From contig CAWESA010000020.1 in assembly GCA_963811605.1 (NCBI GenBank), forward strand, positions 88,773 through 152,772: a stretch of 64,000 nt of DNA. The letters run 5' to 3'. The translations under genes were made by a program, and so were the position numbers. Every line of letters starts with the position of its first letter. The stretch's first letter is position 1. The DNA comes from CAVQLX01 sp963811605 (GTDB lineage Bacteria; Desulfobacterota; Binatia; DP-6). Shown piece after piece: positions 34,927 through 45,335 of the stretch. The notes under the pieces are model-generated. The model worked only from the letters and a program-made list of their open reading frames with translations, was not told the origin of the DNA and made no database searches.

Positions 34927-36866
34927 GACGCACCTCCTGGCATGCTGGCCTCGACCCGCGTTCGCGTGACGAAGCCGTCCAGCGCCTCGGCCCCCCGGTT
35001 CTCACCACCGATGCGGGGCGCTACCGTCCCGTCGGCCGCTTCGCGCTCGCCCACGACGGCGAGCACGGGAATCTTCTCGAGCTGTGCTTCGCGGATCTTG
35101 AAGTTGAGCTTCTCGTTGCGCAGATCGGCCTCCGCACGCAACCCGGCATCGCGGCACGCCTGCGTGACCTGGCGCGCGTAGGCCTCGACCTTCTCGCTCA
35201 CCGGCAGCACGCGCACCTGCACCGGCGCGAGCCAGAGCGGCAGCTTGCCTGCCGTGTGCTCGAGCAGGATGGCGATGAAGCGCTCGATCGAGCCGAGGAC
35301 GGCGCGGTGCACCATCATGGGCGTCGCCTCGCTGCCGTCGGGCGTCACGTAGCGCAGGCCGAATCGTTCGGGCATCGCGCAGTCGATCTGCACCGTCGCG
35401 AGCGTCCAGGAGCGCTCGAGCACGTCGCGGAAGTCGAAGCCGATCTTCGGGCCGTAGAAGGCGCCCTCGCCGGGCAGGACGGTCACGTCGTAGCCCGCGG
35501 CGCGGACCGCACGATCGAGCGCCGCCTCCGCGTCGTCCCACAGCTCGGGACGGCCGAGAAACTTCTCCGGCCGCGTCTGCAACGTGACCTCGACGTCGCC
35601 GAAGCCGAAGGCGCCGTAGACCTCGCGCACCATGGCGATGAAGGCGGCCAGCTCGCCGTCGAGCTGCTCGGCCGTGCAGTAGATGTGGGCGTCGTCCTGC
35701 GCCATCGAGCGCACGCGCGTGAGCCCGGCCAGCGTGCCCGAGGGCTCGAAGCGATGCAGCCGGCTGAAGTCCGCGTAGCGGATCGGCAGGTCGCGGTACG
35801 AGTGCTTGCGGGCGGCGAAGAGGTAGCAATGCCCGGGGCAGTTCATGGGTTTCACGCCGTACTCGTCGTCGTCCTGCGCCATCAGGAACATGTCGTCCCG
35901 GAACGCGTCGTAGTGGCCCGACGTCTTCCACAGGTCGGTCTTGTAGATGAGCGGCGTGATGACCTCGGTGTAGCCGTAGCGCCCGTACAGGCCGCGGACG
36001 TAGGCCACCAGCGTGTTGTAGACGACCGCACCCTTCGGGTGGAAGAAGGGCGATCCCGGCGCGATGGGGTGCAGGGAGAACAGGTCGAGCTGCTGGCCGA
36101 GCCGGCGGTGGTCGCGCAGCTTGGCCTCCTCGATGCGCTTGAGGTAGGCGTCGAGGTCCTTCTGGCTCGCCCAGGCCGTGCCATAGATGCGCTGGAGCAT
36201 CTCGTTGCGGGCGTCGCCGCGCCAGTACGCCCCGGCGACGCTGGTCAGCCGGAAGGCCGGCAGGTGCCCGGTCGAGGGGACGTGGGGGCCGCGGCAGAGA
36301 TCGACGAACTCGCCCTGTCGGTAGAGCGACACCGTATCCTCCGGGATGCCCCGGATGATCTCGACCTTGTAGTGCTCTCCCATCGACTCGAACAGCCGGA
36401 CGGCCTCGTCGCGCGGGAGCTCCTCGCGGCTCACCGGCAGGTTCTCCGCGACGATCGCGCGCATGGTCTGCTCGATGCGCTGGAGGTCGTCAGGGGTGAA
36501 GCCCTCCGGCCGTTTGAAGTCGTAGTAGAAGCCGTGCTCGATCACCGGGCCGATGGTGATCTCGGTGCCCGGGAAGAGACGCTGGACCGCCTGCGCCATC
36601 AGGTGGGCCGTCGAATGCCGGAGCACGTCGAGCCCGTCCGCCGAGTCCGGCGCGACGGCGACGAGGCGACAATCCCGCCTCAGCGGATGGCTCAGGTCGA
36701 CCACGCGGGGCGCCTCGGATTCCACGCGCGCCGCGACGGCCCGGCGCACGTCCTTGCGCCCCGTCCCGTTGCGTTCCGCGTGCAGCCTGAGCGCGTCGCC
36801 GGCCGTGGTTCCGGCTGGCAGACGCTCCTGCGCCCCGTCGGCGAAGGTCACGACGATCTCGGCCAT
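34923..36866 (-). CDS. thrS: Threonyl-tRNA synthetase
   Basis: A 647-residue class II synthetase of full length. The TGS domain is at the N-terminus, then the editing domain (LDVLRHSTAHLMAQAVQRLFPG with the HxxxH site, and VDLCRGPHVPSTG). The catalytic core carries zinc ligands in GVKPMNCPGHCYLFAARKHS, motif 2 RLHRFEPSGTLAGLTRVRSM and motif 3 APMMVHRAVLGS-like sequence (here TPMMVHRAVLGSIERF). An anticodon-binding domain closes the protein. tRNA-Val lies 53 bases upstream on the same strand and may be co-transcribed. Confidence 0.97.
   Translation of the reverse strand: MAEIVVTFADGAQERLPAGTTAGDALRLHAERNGTGRKDVRRAVAARVESEAPRVVDLSHPLRRDCRLVAVAPDSADGLDVLRHSTAHLMAQAVQRLFPGTEITIGPVIEHGFYYDFKRPEGFTPDDLQRIEQTMRAIVAENLPVSREELPRDEAVRLFESMGEHYKVEIIRGIPEDTVSLYRQGEFVDLCRGPHVPSTGHLPAFRLTSVAGAYWRGDARNEMLQRIYGTAWASQKDLDAYLKRIEEAKLRDHRRLGQQLDLFSLHPIAPGSPFFHPKGAVVYNTLVAYVRGLYGRYGYTEVITPLIYKTDLWKTSGHYDAFRDDMFLMAQDDDEYGVKPMNCPGHCYLFAARKHSYRDLPIRYADFSRLHRFEPSGTLAGLTRVRSMAQDDAHIYCTAEQLDGELAAFIAMVREVYGAFGFGDVEVTLQTRPEKFLGRPELWDDAEAALDRAVRAAGYDVTVLPGEGAFYGPKIGFDFRDVLERSWTLATVQIDCAMPERFGLRYVTPDGSEATPMMVHRAVLGSIERFIAILLEHTAGKLPLWLAPVQVRVLPVSEKVEAYARQVTQACRDAGLRAEADLRNEKLNFKIREAQLEKIPVLAVVGEREAADGTVAPRIGGENRGAEALDGFVTRTRVEASMPGGAS
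34924..34938 (-). promoter_or_regulatory. Ribosome-binding site and ATA initiation codon of infC
   Basis: On the minus strand AGGAGG (34933-34938), a six-base spacer and ATA. The site lies inside the last codons of thrS. The strong Shine-Dalgarno sequence with a poor start codon is the arrangement that makes IF-3 autogenous control possible. Confidence 0.8.
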
Positions 36867-36919
36867 CCGGAGCTACGACACTGCTCTGTACGTGGTTGGT
36901 GTCGGACGAGGTGAGACAG

Positions 36920-36992
36920 TAGGCACGGGCGGGATTGAACCGCCGGCCTCTTCCGTGTCAAGGAAGCGCTCTAGCCACTGAGCTACGTGCCT
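36920..36992 (-). tRNA. tRNA-Val (anticodon GAC)
   Basis: Cloverleaf on the minus strand: acceptor AGGCACG with CGTGCCT, D-stem GCTC/GAGC around AGTGGCTA, anticodon stem CTTCC/GGAAG with loop TTGACAC (anticodon GAC), and T-arm CGGCGGTTCAATCCCGCCCG. The discriminator is A; no CCA is encoded. It lies upstream of thrS and is divergent from the AI-2E-type permease. Confidence 0.95.
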
Positions 36993-37096
36993 GCGTAAGT
37001 GCTCGATAAGGGGGCAGTTCGTAGCAACGTGCGTCTCTGGTGTCAAGGCGCGCGGTCGCCTTGTGCCGCTCCTGCCCCGTCGCTACAGTCGCGCGC

Positions 37097-38233
37097 GTGT
37101 CACGGGAGCGGCTGTTCGGGGCGTTCTTCTTCGTCACCCTGGGCCTGCTGCTCTACCAGCTCTTCCTGTTCCTGACGCCCTTCTTCCGCCCCCTCGCCTG
37201 GGCCGCCATCCTCGCGCTGACCTTCTACCCGCTGACGACCTGGCTGGTGCGGGCATTCCGCGGCTCGCGCGCCGTGGCCGCCTCCGTGCTGGTGGTGGCG
37301 GTCCTCACCGTGGCGGTCATCCCGTCGATCCTGCTGGGCTCGCTGCTGGTCAGCGAGGCCGCCGGCGCCTACGATCGGGTGAAGGATCTGGTGCAGAGCG
37401 GGGACCTCAACCGCCTGATCGAGCAGATACGGATGTCTCGTCTCGGGGTCCTGCTCGACCGCGTGGCGTCGCCGGTGGTGGACTCCCTGAATCTCGACGT
37501 ATCGCAGGTCCTCCTCGGCGCCACGAGCTACGTCTCGACGCTGCTCGCATCCCAGACGGGCGCCATCGCGCGCAACGTGCTCGAGACCCTGGTGAGCGGC
37601 TCCCTCATGCTGCTCGCCCTGTTCTTCTTCTTCCGCGACGGCGACCGCATGTCGCTGGTGATCCGCGACCTGCTGCCGATGGACGAGGAGCACAAGCACG
37701 AGGTGTTCGCGCGTGTCTACGACACGCTCACCGCCGTGGTCCAGAGCATGGTCGTGATGGCGGTCGCGCAGGGGGTGCTCGGCGGCTTCGGCTACTGGGC
37801 GATCGGCGGCCTGCCCTTCAGCGTCTTTCTCGGCTTCCTCACCGGCGTGGCGTCGTTCCTGCCTCCCTTCGGCGCCGCCTTCGTCTGGGTGCCGGCGAGC
37901 ATCTACCTGCTGGTCACCGGACACGTGATCCGGGGGATCCTGATGGTCGCCTGGGGCATCCTCGCCGTCAGCATGATCGACAACATCATCCGGCCGCTCT
38001 TCATCGGCGGCCGGGCCCGCCTGCCGACCTTCCTGCTCCTCTTCGCCATCCTCGGCGGGATGAGCGTCTACGGCTTCCTCGGCGTCTTCCTCGGCCCGGT
38101 GATCCTCGCCGCGCTGCTGTCGTTCGTCGACATCTACCGCGAGCTGTACGCCGCGCCGCGGGTCGTCGTGACGGAGCCACCGCCCGCGCCTCGGGTCGTC
38201 GGCGGACGCGGAGCCGGCCCTCAGCCCGGCTGA
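37097..38233 (+). CDS. AI-2E/PerM family membrane transporter
   Basis: A 378-residue polytopic protein of the AI-2 exporter superfamily (PerM, TqsA, YhhT). About seven or eight hydrophobic segments are visible. The family core is seen in FLGFLTGVASFLPPFGAAFVW, VSMIDNIIRPLFIGGRARLP and LLLFAILGGMSVYGFLGVFLGP. Members export furanosyl borate signals or small ions, so the substrate cannot be read. I used the GTG at 37097; a GTG at 37040 is in frame but adds a Cys/Arg-rich stretch without family resemblance. The C-terminal tail is Pro/Val-rich. Confidence 0.88.
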   Translation: MSRERLFGAFFFVTLGLLLYQLFLFLTPFFRPLAWAAILALTFYPLTTWLVRAFRGSRAVAASVLVVAVLTVAVIPSILLGSLLVSEAAGAYDRVKDLVQSGDLNRLIEQIRMSRLGVLLDRVASPVVDSLNLDVSQVLLGATSYVSTLLASQTGAIARNVLETLVSGSLMLLALFFFFRDGDRMSLVIRDLLPMDEEHKHEVFARVYDTLTAVVQSMVVMAVAQGVLGGFGYWAIGGLPFSVFLGFLTGVASFLPPFGAAFVWVPASIYLLVTGHVIRGILMVAWGILAVSMIDNIIRPLFIGGRARLPTFLLLFAILGGMSVYGFLGVFLGPVILAALLSFVDIYRELYAAPRVVVTEPPPAPRVVGGRGAGPQPG

Positions 38234-38250
38234 CCACCGACGGCGAGCAC

Positions 38251-38276
38251 CGCTCGCGGACGCGTGGGTGCGAGCG
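38251..38276. repeat. 7-bp inverted repeat between convergent genes
   Basis: CGCTCGC and GCGAGCG with a 12-base loop lie 17 bases after the permease stop, between the convergent permease and nitronate monooxygenase genes. No T run follows on either strand. Position fits a bidirectional transcription end, but the structure alone is weak. Confidence 0.35.
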
Positions 38277-38347
38277 AGCCCGGGGCGGGGATCGACGGCG
38301 CAGCGCCTCCGGGTGTCGCAATCGCCTGCGGCGGAACGGCGCGCGCG

Positions 38348-39342
38348 TCACGCGGACGGCGCGACGATGCCGCGCCGGAGGATGCCTTCCGCCTGGGTCA
38401 CGATCTCGCGCAGGACGTCGCCGGCCGGCCGGACCTCGCGAAAGCTCCCGACGCCCTGCCCCGCCGGCATGCACGTGCGCGACGGATCGGCCTCGGGGTT
38501 CCAGTAGGCCATCACCTGGCGTGCGCTCGAGATGGCGAGCTGCTCGGGGAAGCGCTTGATCTTCGACGGATCGGCCTCGTACTCGGCGACGTACGGATTC
38601 TTCAGCGTGCGCAGCGGCTTGCCCGAATAGCAGCGCGTGCGCACGGTCTCGTCCTGCTTCGCGCGTACCAGGGCCTCGCGGTACTGCCGCGCCGCGGTCG
38701 CCTCCGGCGTCGCGATGAAGCGCGTGCCGATGACGGCGCCCTGCGCACCGAGCGCAAGCGCCGCCACCACACCGCGCCCGTCCGTGATACCACCGGCCGC
38801 GAGGACGGGATCTTCACCGCATCCACGACCTGCGGGACGAGCGCCAGCGTGCCGATCTCGCCCGTGTGCCCGCCGGCCTCCGTGCCCTGCGCGGCGACCG
38901 CGTCGGCGCCGGCCCGCTCGGCGCGCACGGCGTGCTGCACCTTGCCGGTCATCACCATGATCTTCATGCCGCGCCGTTTCATCTCGCCGACGTGCTTCTC
39001 CGGAACGGCCAGCCCGGCCACGAAGATGCGCACGTCCTCGTCGAACAGCACCGGCAGGTAGGGCTCGATCATCTCGGGAATCGGCGCGAGCAGGTCGACG
39101 GCGAACGGACGGACGGTGAGCTGGCGCGTGCGGCGAATCTCCTCGCGCAGGCCGTCGGGCGAGAGATTGGCAGCCCCCATGATGCCGAGACCACCCGCAT
39201 TCGAGACCGCCGCCACCAGGGGCGCCATGGAGACGCCGCCCATTCCCGCCAGGCAGATCGGGACCTCGATGCCGAAGAGATCGCACAGGGGCGTGCGGAG
39301 CGACGACGCGCCGGCGCCGTTTGACGGGGAAGCGGGCTGCAT
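38348..39342 (-). CDS. Nitronate monooxygenase (2-nitropropane dioxygenase) family, one frameshift
   Basis: FMN-dependent TIM-barrel enzyme that oxidises alkyl nitronates such as propionate-3-nitronate. The N-terminal half (TPLCDLFGIEVPICLAGMGG, AAVSNAGGLGIMGA, GTEAGGHTGEIGTLALVPQV) and the C-terminal half (LAAGGITDGRGVVAALALGA, QGAVIGTRFIATPEA) are in different frames. Restoring one C in the run complementary to 38807-38809 (giving KIPVLAAGGI) joins them into 331 residues, the normal size. The loss is in a homopolymer, so I take the gene as functional. ATG at 39342 opens the protein. It is divergent from the thiolase-like gene, 54 bases apart. Confidence 0.88.
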
Positions 39343-39396
39343 GGGAAGGACTTTCGACGCCGCCCCGACGAGAGTCAAGGCGACGACCCCCCTCGC

Positions 39397-40903
39397 ATGA
39401 CGCGACCGTTGCCCGTGCTGGTCGGTGCGGGCCAGATCACCGACCACCCCGACGACCCGCGCCAGGGGCTGGAGCCGCTCGCCCTGATGGAGGCGGCCGC
39501 CCGGCGCGCGCTCGACGACGCCGCCGCGGGCGCCGCCGCCCGGGCAGCGGTGGACACCGTCGCGGTGGTCACGAACGTGTTCCACGACTACGGCGACACG
39601 GCGCGCATGCTGGCCACGCGTCTCGGCCTCGAGCCTGCCCGCACCATCCTGAGCACGTGGGGAGGCAACACCCCGCAGTCGCTGCTGTCCCACCTGTGCG
39701 ACGAGATCGACGCCGGCCGCAGCGAGGTCGCGCTCCTCGCCGGCGGCGAGGCCTTCCACACCATGCGCGCGCTGGGCAAGGGCGGCCTTCCCACTCCGTG
39801 GACGCCGCCCTCTTCGCTCGCCGTCCCGCGCTGGGGCGAGTCACGTCCCGGCGTCACCGAGGTGGAGGCGCGCCACGGTGCGCGCGAGGCATACGTGAGC
39901 TTCGCGCTGTTCGAGAACGCCTTTCGCGCCGCACGCGGCCAGTCGATCGCGGCCCAGCGCGCCGAGCTGGGGGCGTTCGGGGAGCGCTGCGCGCGCATCG
40001 CGGCGGCGAATCCCTACGCCTGGTTCCGCGATGCCAAGGATGCGGCGACACTCACCGACGTGGCGCCGACCAACCGCATGGTCGCCTTCCCCTACCCCAA
40101 GTACCTGAACGCGATCATGGAGGTGAACCAGGGCGCGGCGCTCCTCGTCGCCAGCGCGGAGGCCGCCGATCGTCTCGGCATGCCCCGGGATCGACGGGTG
40201 TACCCGTGGGCCGCGGTCGACGTCGCCGAGCTCTGGTTCCTGTCCGATCGCGCCACCTTCCACGAGCTGCCGGGCATGCGGCGCGGCGCGCACGAGCTGC
40301 TGGCGGCGCTCGACCTGGCCATCGACCGCGTGCGTCACCTCGACCTCTACGGCTGCTTCCCGATCGCGCCGCGGCTGTCGGCGGCGATGCTCGGGCTCGA
40401 TCCGGCCACCTCGAGGCCGCTCACCGTCACCGGCGCCCTGCCCTGGTTCGGCGGTCCCGGGAACAACTATGCGACCCACGCCATCGCCGCGATGATGGAC
40501 AGGCTGCGCGATCGAGCGCGATGCCTGCGGGCTGGTGCACGCCCTGGGATGGAACTTCACCAAGCACGCGATCGCGGTCTACGGCGGGACGCCACCGCCG
40601 CGCGGCTGGCAGCGGGTCGGCGGCGAGGCGCTGCAGCGCTGGGTCGAGGCGCAGCCCCGCCCCACCCTCGCGACGGAGCCCCACGGACGGGGCACGCTCG
40701 AGACCTATACCGTCGTCCATGGCCGCGACGGGGCGCCCTCGCGTGGCGTCGCGATCGGGCTGCTCGAGGACGGCCGGCGGTTCGTCGCCATGCTGCCGAA
40801 GGACCCGACGCTCCTCGCCGCGCTCGAGGCCACCGAGGGTGTCGGGCGCCAGGGGACGGTGCGGACGGACGGCGAGCTCTCGACCTTCGAGCCACGGCCC
40901 TGA
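39397..40903 (+). CDS. Thiolase-like protein with extra C-terminal domain (TLP1-like), one frameshift
   Basis: A protein of the SCP2-thiolase/acetyl-CoA acetyltransferase fold, about 501 residues after correcting one extra G at 40510. The N-terminal half has VLVGAGQITDHPDDPRQGL and NNYATHAIAAMMDRLR marks the end of the thiolase core. The other frame then gives the C-terminal beta-barrel domain (ALGWNFTKHAIAVYGGTPPP, GRGTLETYTVVHGRDGAP) typical of thiolase-like protein type 1. Around LSTWGGNTPQSLLSHL the nucleophilic Cys of true thiolases is not at its expected place, so degradative thiolysis may be lost. A fatty-acid or sterol side-chain role is inferred only from family. Confidence 0.82.
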
Positions 40904-40959
40904 GACGCGCCGCAGCGCACCTTGTCACTTCGCGCCCCGCGTGAGACGCTCGCGCCCCG

Positions 40960-41715
40960 ATGGAGGCCCCCGAGAAGTCGTCGTCCGCGCACAAACGGCG
41001 GTCGCGACGCGTGCGGTTCGTGCGCTGGACCGCGCCCCGGCTGCTCTTCGGCGGGTCGTACGCGCTCTTCATGTCGTGTCGCATCACGTATCACGGCAAG
41101 CACCACGAGGACCGCTTCCTCGATCGCGACCAGCCGATCCTGTTCGCGGGCTTCCACGAGGGACTGCTGTTCCTGCCCTATCACTTTCGCGACCGCGACG
41201 GCGTCGTCATGGTGAGCGCGAGCCGCGACGGCGATCTGATCGCCCAGACCATGGCGCTGTTCGGCCTGCGGGCCGCGCGCGGCTCGAGCACCCGAGGTGG
41301 CCGCGCCGCGCTCGACGCGATGACGGATGAGATCAACGAGACCCGGTGCAGCGGCGGCATCATCGTCGACGGGCCACGCGGGCCCGCCGGTGTCGCCAAG
41401 ATGGGGGCCATCACGCTCGCCCGCGATACCGGCTTGCCGATCGTGCCGGCAAGCTGGTGCGCGAGCCGCATGCTCCGCCTGCGGTCGTGGGACACGACGC
41501 TGATCCCGCTGCCGTTCTCCCGCATGGTGTTCGCGTTCGAGCCGGCCCTGCACGTGCCCCCGGACGCCTCCGCCGCGCTCATGGAGGAGATGCGCCAGGA
41601 GCTGACCGTGCGTATCGTCCGCGCGCGTGCGACGGCGCATGCGACCTGCCGGCCGGGCAAGGCGCCCCTACCCGTGGCGTCGCTCGCCCCGCAAGCGACC
41701 GACTCTCCCGCCTAG
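40960..41715 (+). CDS. DUF374 lysophospholipid acyltransferase-like protein
   Basis: A 251-residue DUF374 protein related to lipid A and phospholipid acyltransferases. Marks are FAGFHEGLLFLPYHF (the HxxxxD/E-like site), MVSASRDGDLIAQTMALFGL, ARGSSTRGGRAALDAM and GIIVDGPRGPAGVAKMGAI. A hydrophobic N-terminal segment suggests membrane association. In Gram-negatives DUF374 genes are often near kdtA/lpxK, but here none is adjacent. Its stop overlaps the convergent methyltransferase gene by four bases. Start at ATG 40960 follows a gap with no other good candidate. Confidence 0.85.
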   Translation: MEAPEKSSSAHKRRSRRVRFVRWTAPRLLFGGSYALFMSCRITYHGKHHEDRFLDRDQPILFAGFHEGLLFLPYHFRDRDGVVMVSASRDGDLIAQTMALFGLRAARGSSTRGGRAALDAMTDEINETRCSGGIIVDGPRGPAGVAKMGAITLARDTGLPIVPASWCASRMLRLRSWDTTLIPLPFSRMVFAFEPALHVPPDASAALMEEMRQELTVRIVRARATAHATCRPGKAPLPVASLAPQATDSPA

Positions 41716-42542
41716 GCCCGCCCCCACGCCAGCTGCGCCTGTGCGGGGACGCGCAGCACGTCGCCGGCGCGGTAGCGCTCGAGCCGGGCGGCGACGTCGG
41801 CCGCCACCTGGCCCACCTCGGCGGCGCCGAGCGCCCCGATGAACGGCGCCAGCGGGCCTCCGGTGTCGGTCATCATGCGCCAGAACTCGGCGCCGTCGCG
41901 CGCGAGCTGCGACAGCACGACCCGCTCCTGCCCCACCGCCTGGAACCCGGCGCCGACCAGGGCGCGGGCCAGCGCGCCGTCGGTCGAGAGATGGAAGACG
42001 CCGGGTACGCCGGGATCCTGCGGCGGCACGGAACGCACGCGCGCCATGGCCTCCTGCGGCACCGTGAACCACGGGTTCACCTCCGGCGGCGCCCACGCGG
42101 TGACGGCGATCCGTCCTCCGGGAACGAGCGCACCGCGCAGGCGCTCCAGGACGTGCGGCACATCCTCGAGGTAGATCAGGCTCCAGCGCCCGAGGACGAC
42201 GTCGAACTCCGCCTCGGGCAGCGCCGCGCTGGTCACGTCGTCGACGCGGAACTCGGCGTGTGACAGGCCGAGCGCGGCGGCGCGCTCGCGCGCGATCGCG
42301 ATCATCCCCTCGGCGATGTCGAGACCGAGCACGCGCCCGTGCGGACCGACCAGCACCGCCACCTGGAGCGTCGGATCGCCGATCCCGCAGCCGACGTCGA
42401 GGACGCGCTGTCCGCTGCCGACCTCGGCCACCGCCGCCATGCGGAGCGCGAGCGGCCAGGAGAACGACTGGAACATGGGCTCCCAGCGCCGCCAGCCCTG
42501 CGCCAGCGACTGCCAGTCCTCGCGGCCGGGGTCCTGCGTCAT
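41712..42542 (-). CDS. Class I SAM-dependent methyltransferase
   Basis: A 276-residue methyltransferase. Motif I is QRVLDVGCGIGDPTLQVAVL, post-I VLGLDIAEGMIAIARERAA, motif II FDVVLGRWSLIYLEDVPHVL and motif III LVPGGRIAVTAWAPPE. The C-terminal 100 residues (LSTDGALARALVGAGFQAVG) are typical of the UbiE/small-molecule group. The methyl acceptor cannot be deduced; ubiquinone or lipid-like substrates are common in the group. It lies 30 bases upstream of lepB's end region with no clear functional link. Confidence 0.87.
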   Translation of the reverse strand: MTQDPGREDWQSLAQGWRRWEPMFQSFSWPLALRMAAVAEVGSGQRVLDVGCGIGDPTLQVAVLVGPHGRVLGLDIAEGMIAIARERAAALGLSHAEFRVDDVTSAALPEAEFDVVLGRWSLIYLEDVPHVLERLRGALVPGGRIAVTAWAPPEVNPWFTVPQEAMARVRSVPPQDPGVPGVFHLSTDGALARALVGAGFQAVGQERVVLSQLARDGAEFWRMMTDTGGPLAPFIGALGAAEVGQVAADVAARLERYRAGDVLRVPAQAQLAWGRA

Positions 42543-42572
42543 GGTCGGCGTGCCTGGCGGCGCTCGCCCGGC

Positions 42573-43253
42573 TCAGTCGACCAGCCGGCCCAGGCGTTCC
42601 CAGCGGACCCAGCGGTCGGGGCCGTCCCACGACCAGTAGATCACCAGCGCCTGCCCCTTGATGTCGGCGATCGGCACCGGACCCCAGAATCGCGAATCGT
42701 AGCTCTGGTCCCGGTTGTCGCCCATGACGAAGACGTGGTCCTTCGGCACCGTGTAGGGGCCGTAGTTGTCGCCGGCGCCGCCGGCGCCCGCTGCTCGCCG
42801 CTGCGTGACCCAGGTGGCGTGCGGATCGTCCCACGGCTTGCCGTCGATGAAGACCTGCTTGTCGCGCACCTCGACGGTCTGTCCCTCGGTGGCGATCACG
42901 CGCTTGATGAAATCCTTGGAGCGATCCTTGGGCCAGATGAAGACCACGACGTCCCCCGGCCTGGGCTTGCGGATGCCGGGAAGCTGACCGAGCGAGATCT
43001 GCGTGAGCGGGATCTCGAGACGGGGGCCATACAGGAACTTGTTGACCAGGATGTGGTCGCCGATCTGGAGCGTCGGCAGCATGGAGCCGGACGGGATCTT
43101 GAACGCCTGGACCACGAACGTGCGGATGGCCAGCGCAAGGAGCAACGCGACGCCGAGCGCCTCGGCGTACTCGCGGAGCTGCGACTTGCGCTTCGGCACC
43201 ACCGCGGGCACACCCGCGGCGACGTCGCGCCGCCGGGCCTCCAGTTCAGCCAT
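42573..43253 (-). CDS. lepB: Signal peptidase I
   Basis: A 226-residue inner-membrane serine protease that removes signal peptides of exported proteins. One membrane helix (ALGVALLLALAIRTFVVQAF) precedes the catalytic Ser57 in IPSGSMLPTL; the general-base Lys117 lies in KDFIKRVIATEGQ, and box D is VFVMGDNRDQSYDSRFWGPV. It has a single anchor instead of the two of E. coli. It directly follows lepA (27-base gap), the classic lepA-lepB pair. Confidence 0.96.
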   Translation of the reverse strand: MAELEARRRDVAAGVPAVVPKRKSQLREYAEALGVALLLALAIRTFVVQAFKIPSGSMLPTLQIGDHILVNKFLYGPRLEIPLTQISLGQLPGIRKPRPGDVVVFIWPKDRSKDFIKRVIATEGQTVEVRDKQVFIDGKPWDDPHATWVTQRRAAGAGGAGDNYGPYTVPKDHVFVMGDNRDQSYDSRFWGPVPIADIKGQALVIYWSWDGPDRWVRWERLGRLVD

Positions 43254-43280
43254 GGCGGCGGATCATAGACGAGGGGACCC

Positions 43281-45080
<1,800 letters not shown>

Positions 45081-45149
45081 GGGGCCTCCGGCGGAGTGCC
45101 AGGACCTTACGGGCAGCGCCCGGACTCCGCAACCAGGGCGCGGCGGGTT

Positions 45150-45326
45150 TCAGAGCAAGAAGCGGCCCGTGGTCGGACGCACCGGGCGCTCCACGGGACC
45201 GAACGTCGCTTCGATCCAGGCGAGGAAGCGCAGGAAGTCGTCGAGATCGTGCACACGCACCGGCGGTCGCAGCCGAGACTGTTCCGGCACCGCCTCCCCG
45301 ACGATCGGGGTATCCGCGGGACACAC
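45150..45326 (-). CDS. 58-residue protein, probable partner of the adjacent nucleotidyltransferase
   Basis: A small frame beginning at GTG 45326, nine bases after the stop of the nucleotidyltransferase gene, and ending at TGA 45150. The product is CPADTPIVGEAVPEQ, then RPPVRVHDLDDFLRFLAWIE, then ATFGPVERPVRPTTGRFLL. A helical core (LDDFLRFLAWIEATFG) with basic C-terminal residues resembles small partner proteins found beside nucleotidyltransferase toxins. Codon third positions are strongly GC, as in real genes here. I do not know a named family; antitoxin-like function is inferred from position. Confidence 0.6.
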   Translation of the reverse strand: MCPADTPIVGEAVPEQSRLRPPVRVHDLDDFLRFLAWIEATFGPVERPVRPTTGRFLL

Positions 45327-45335
45327 GCCTGGAGC

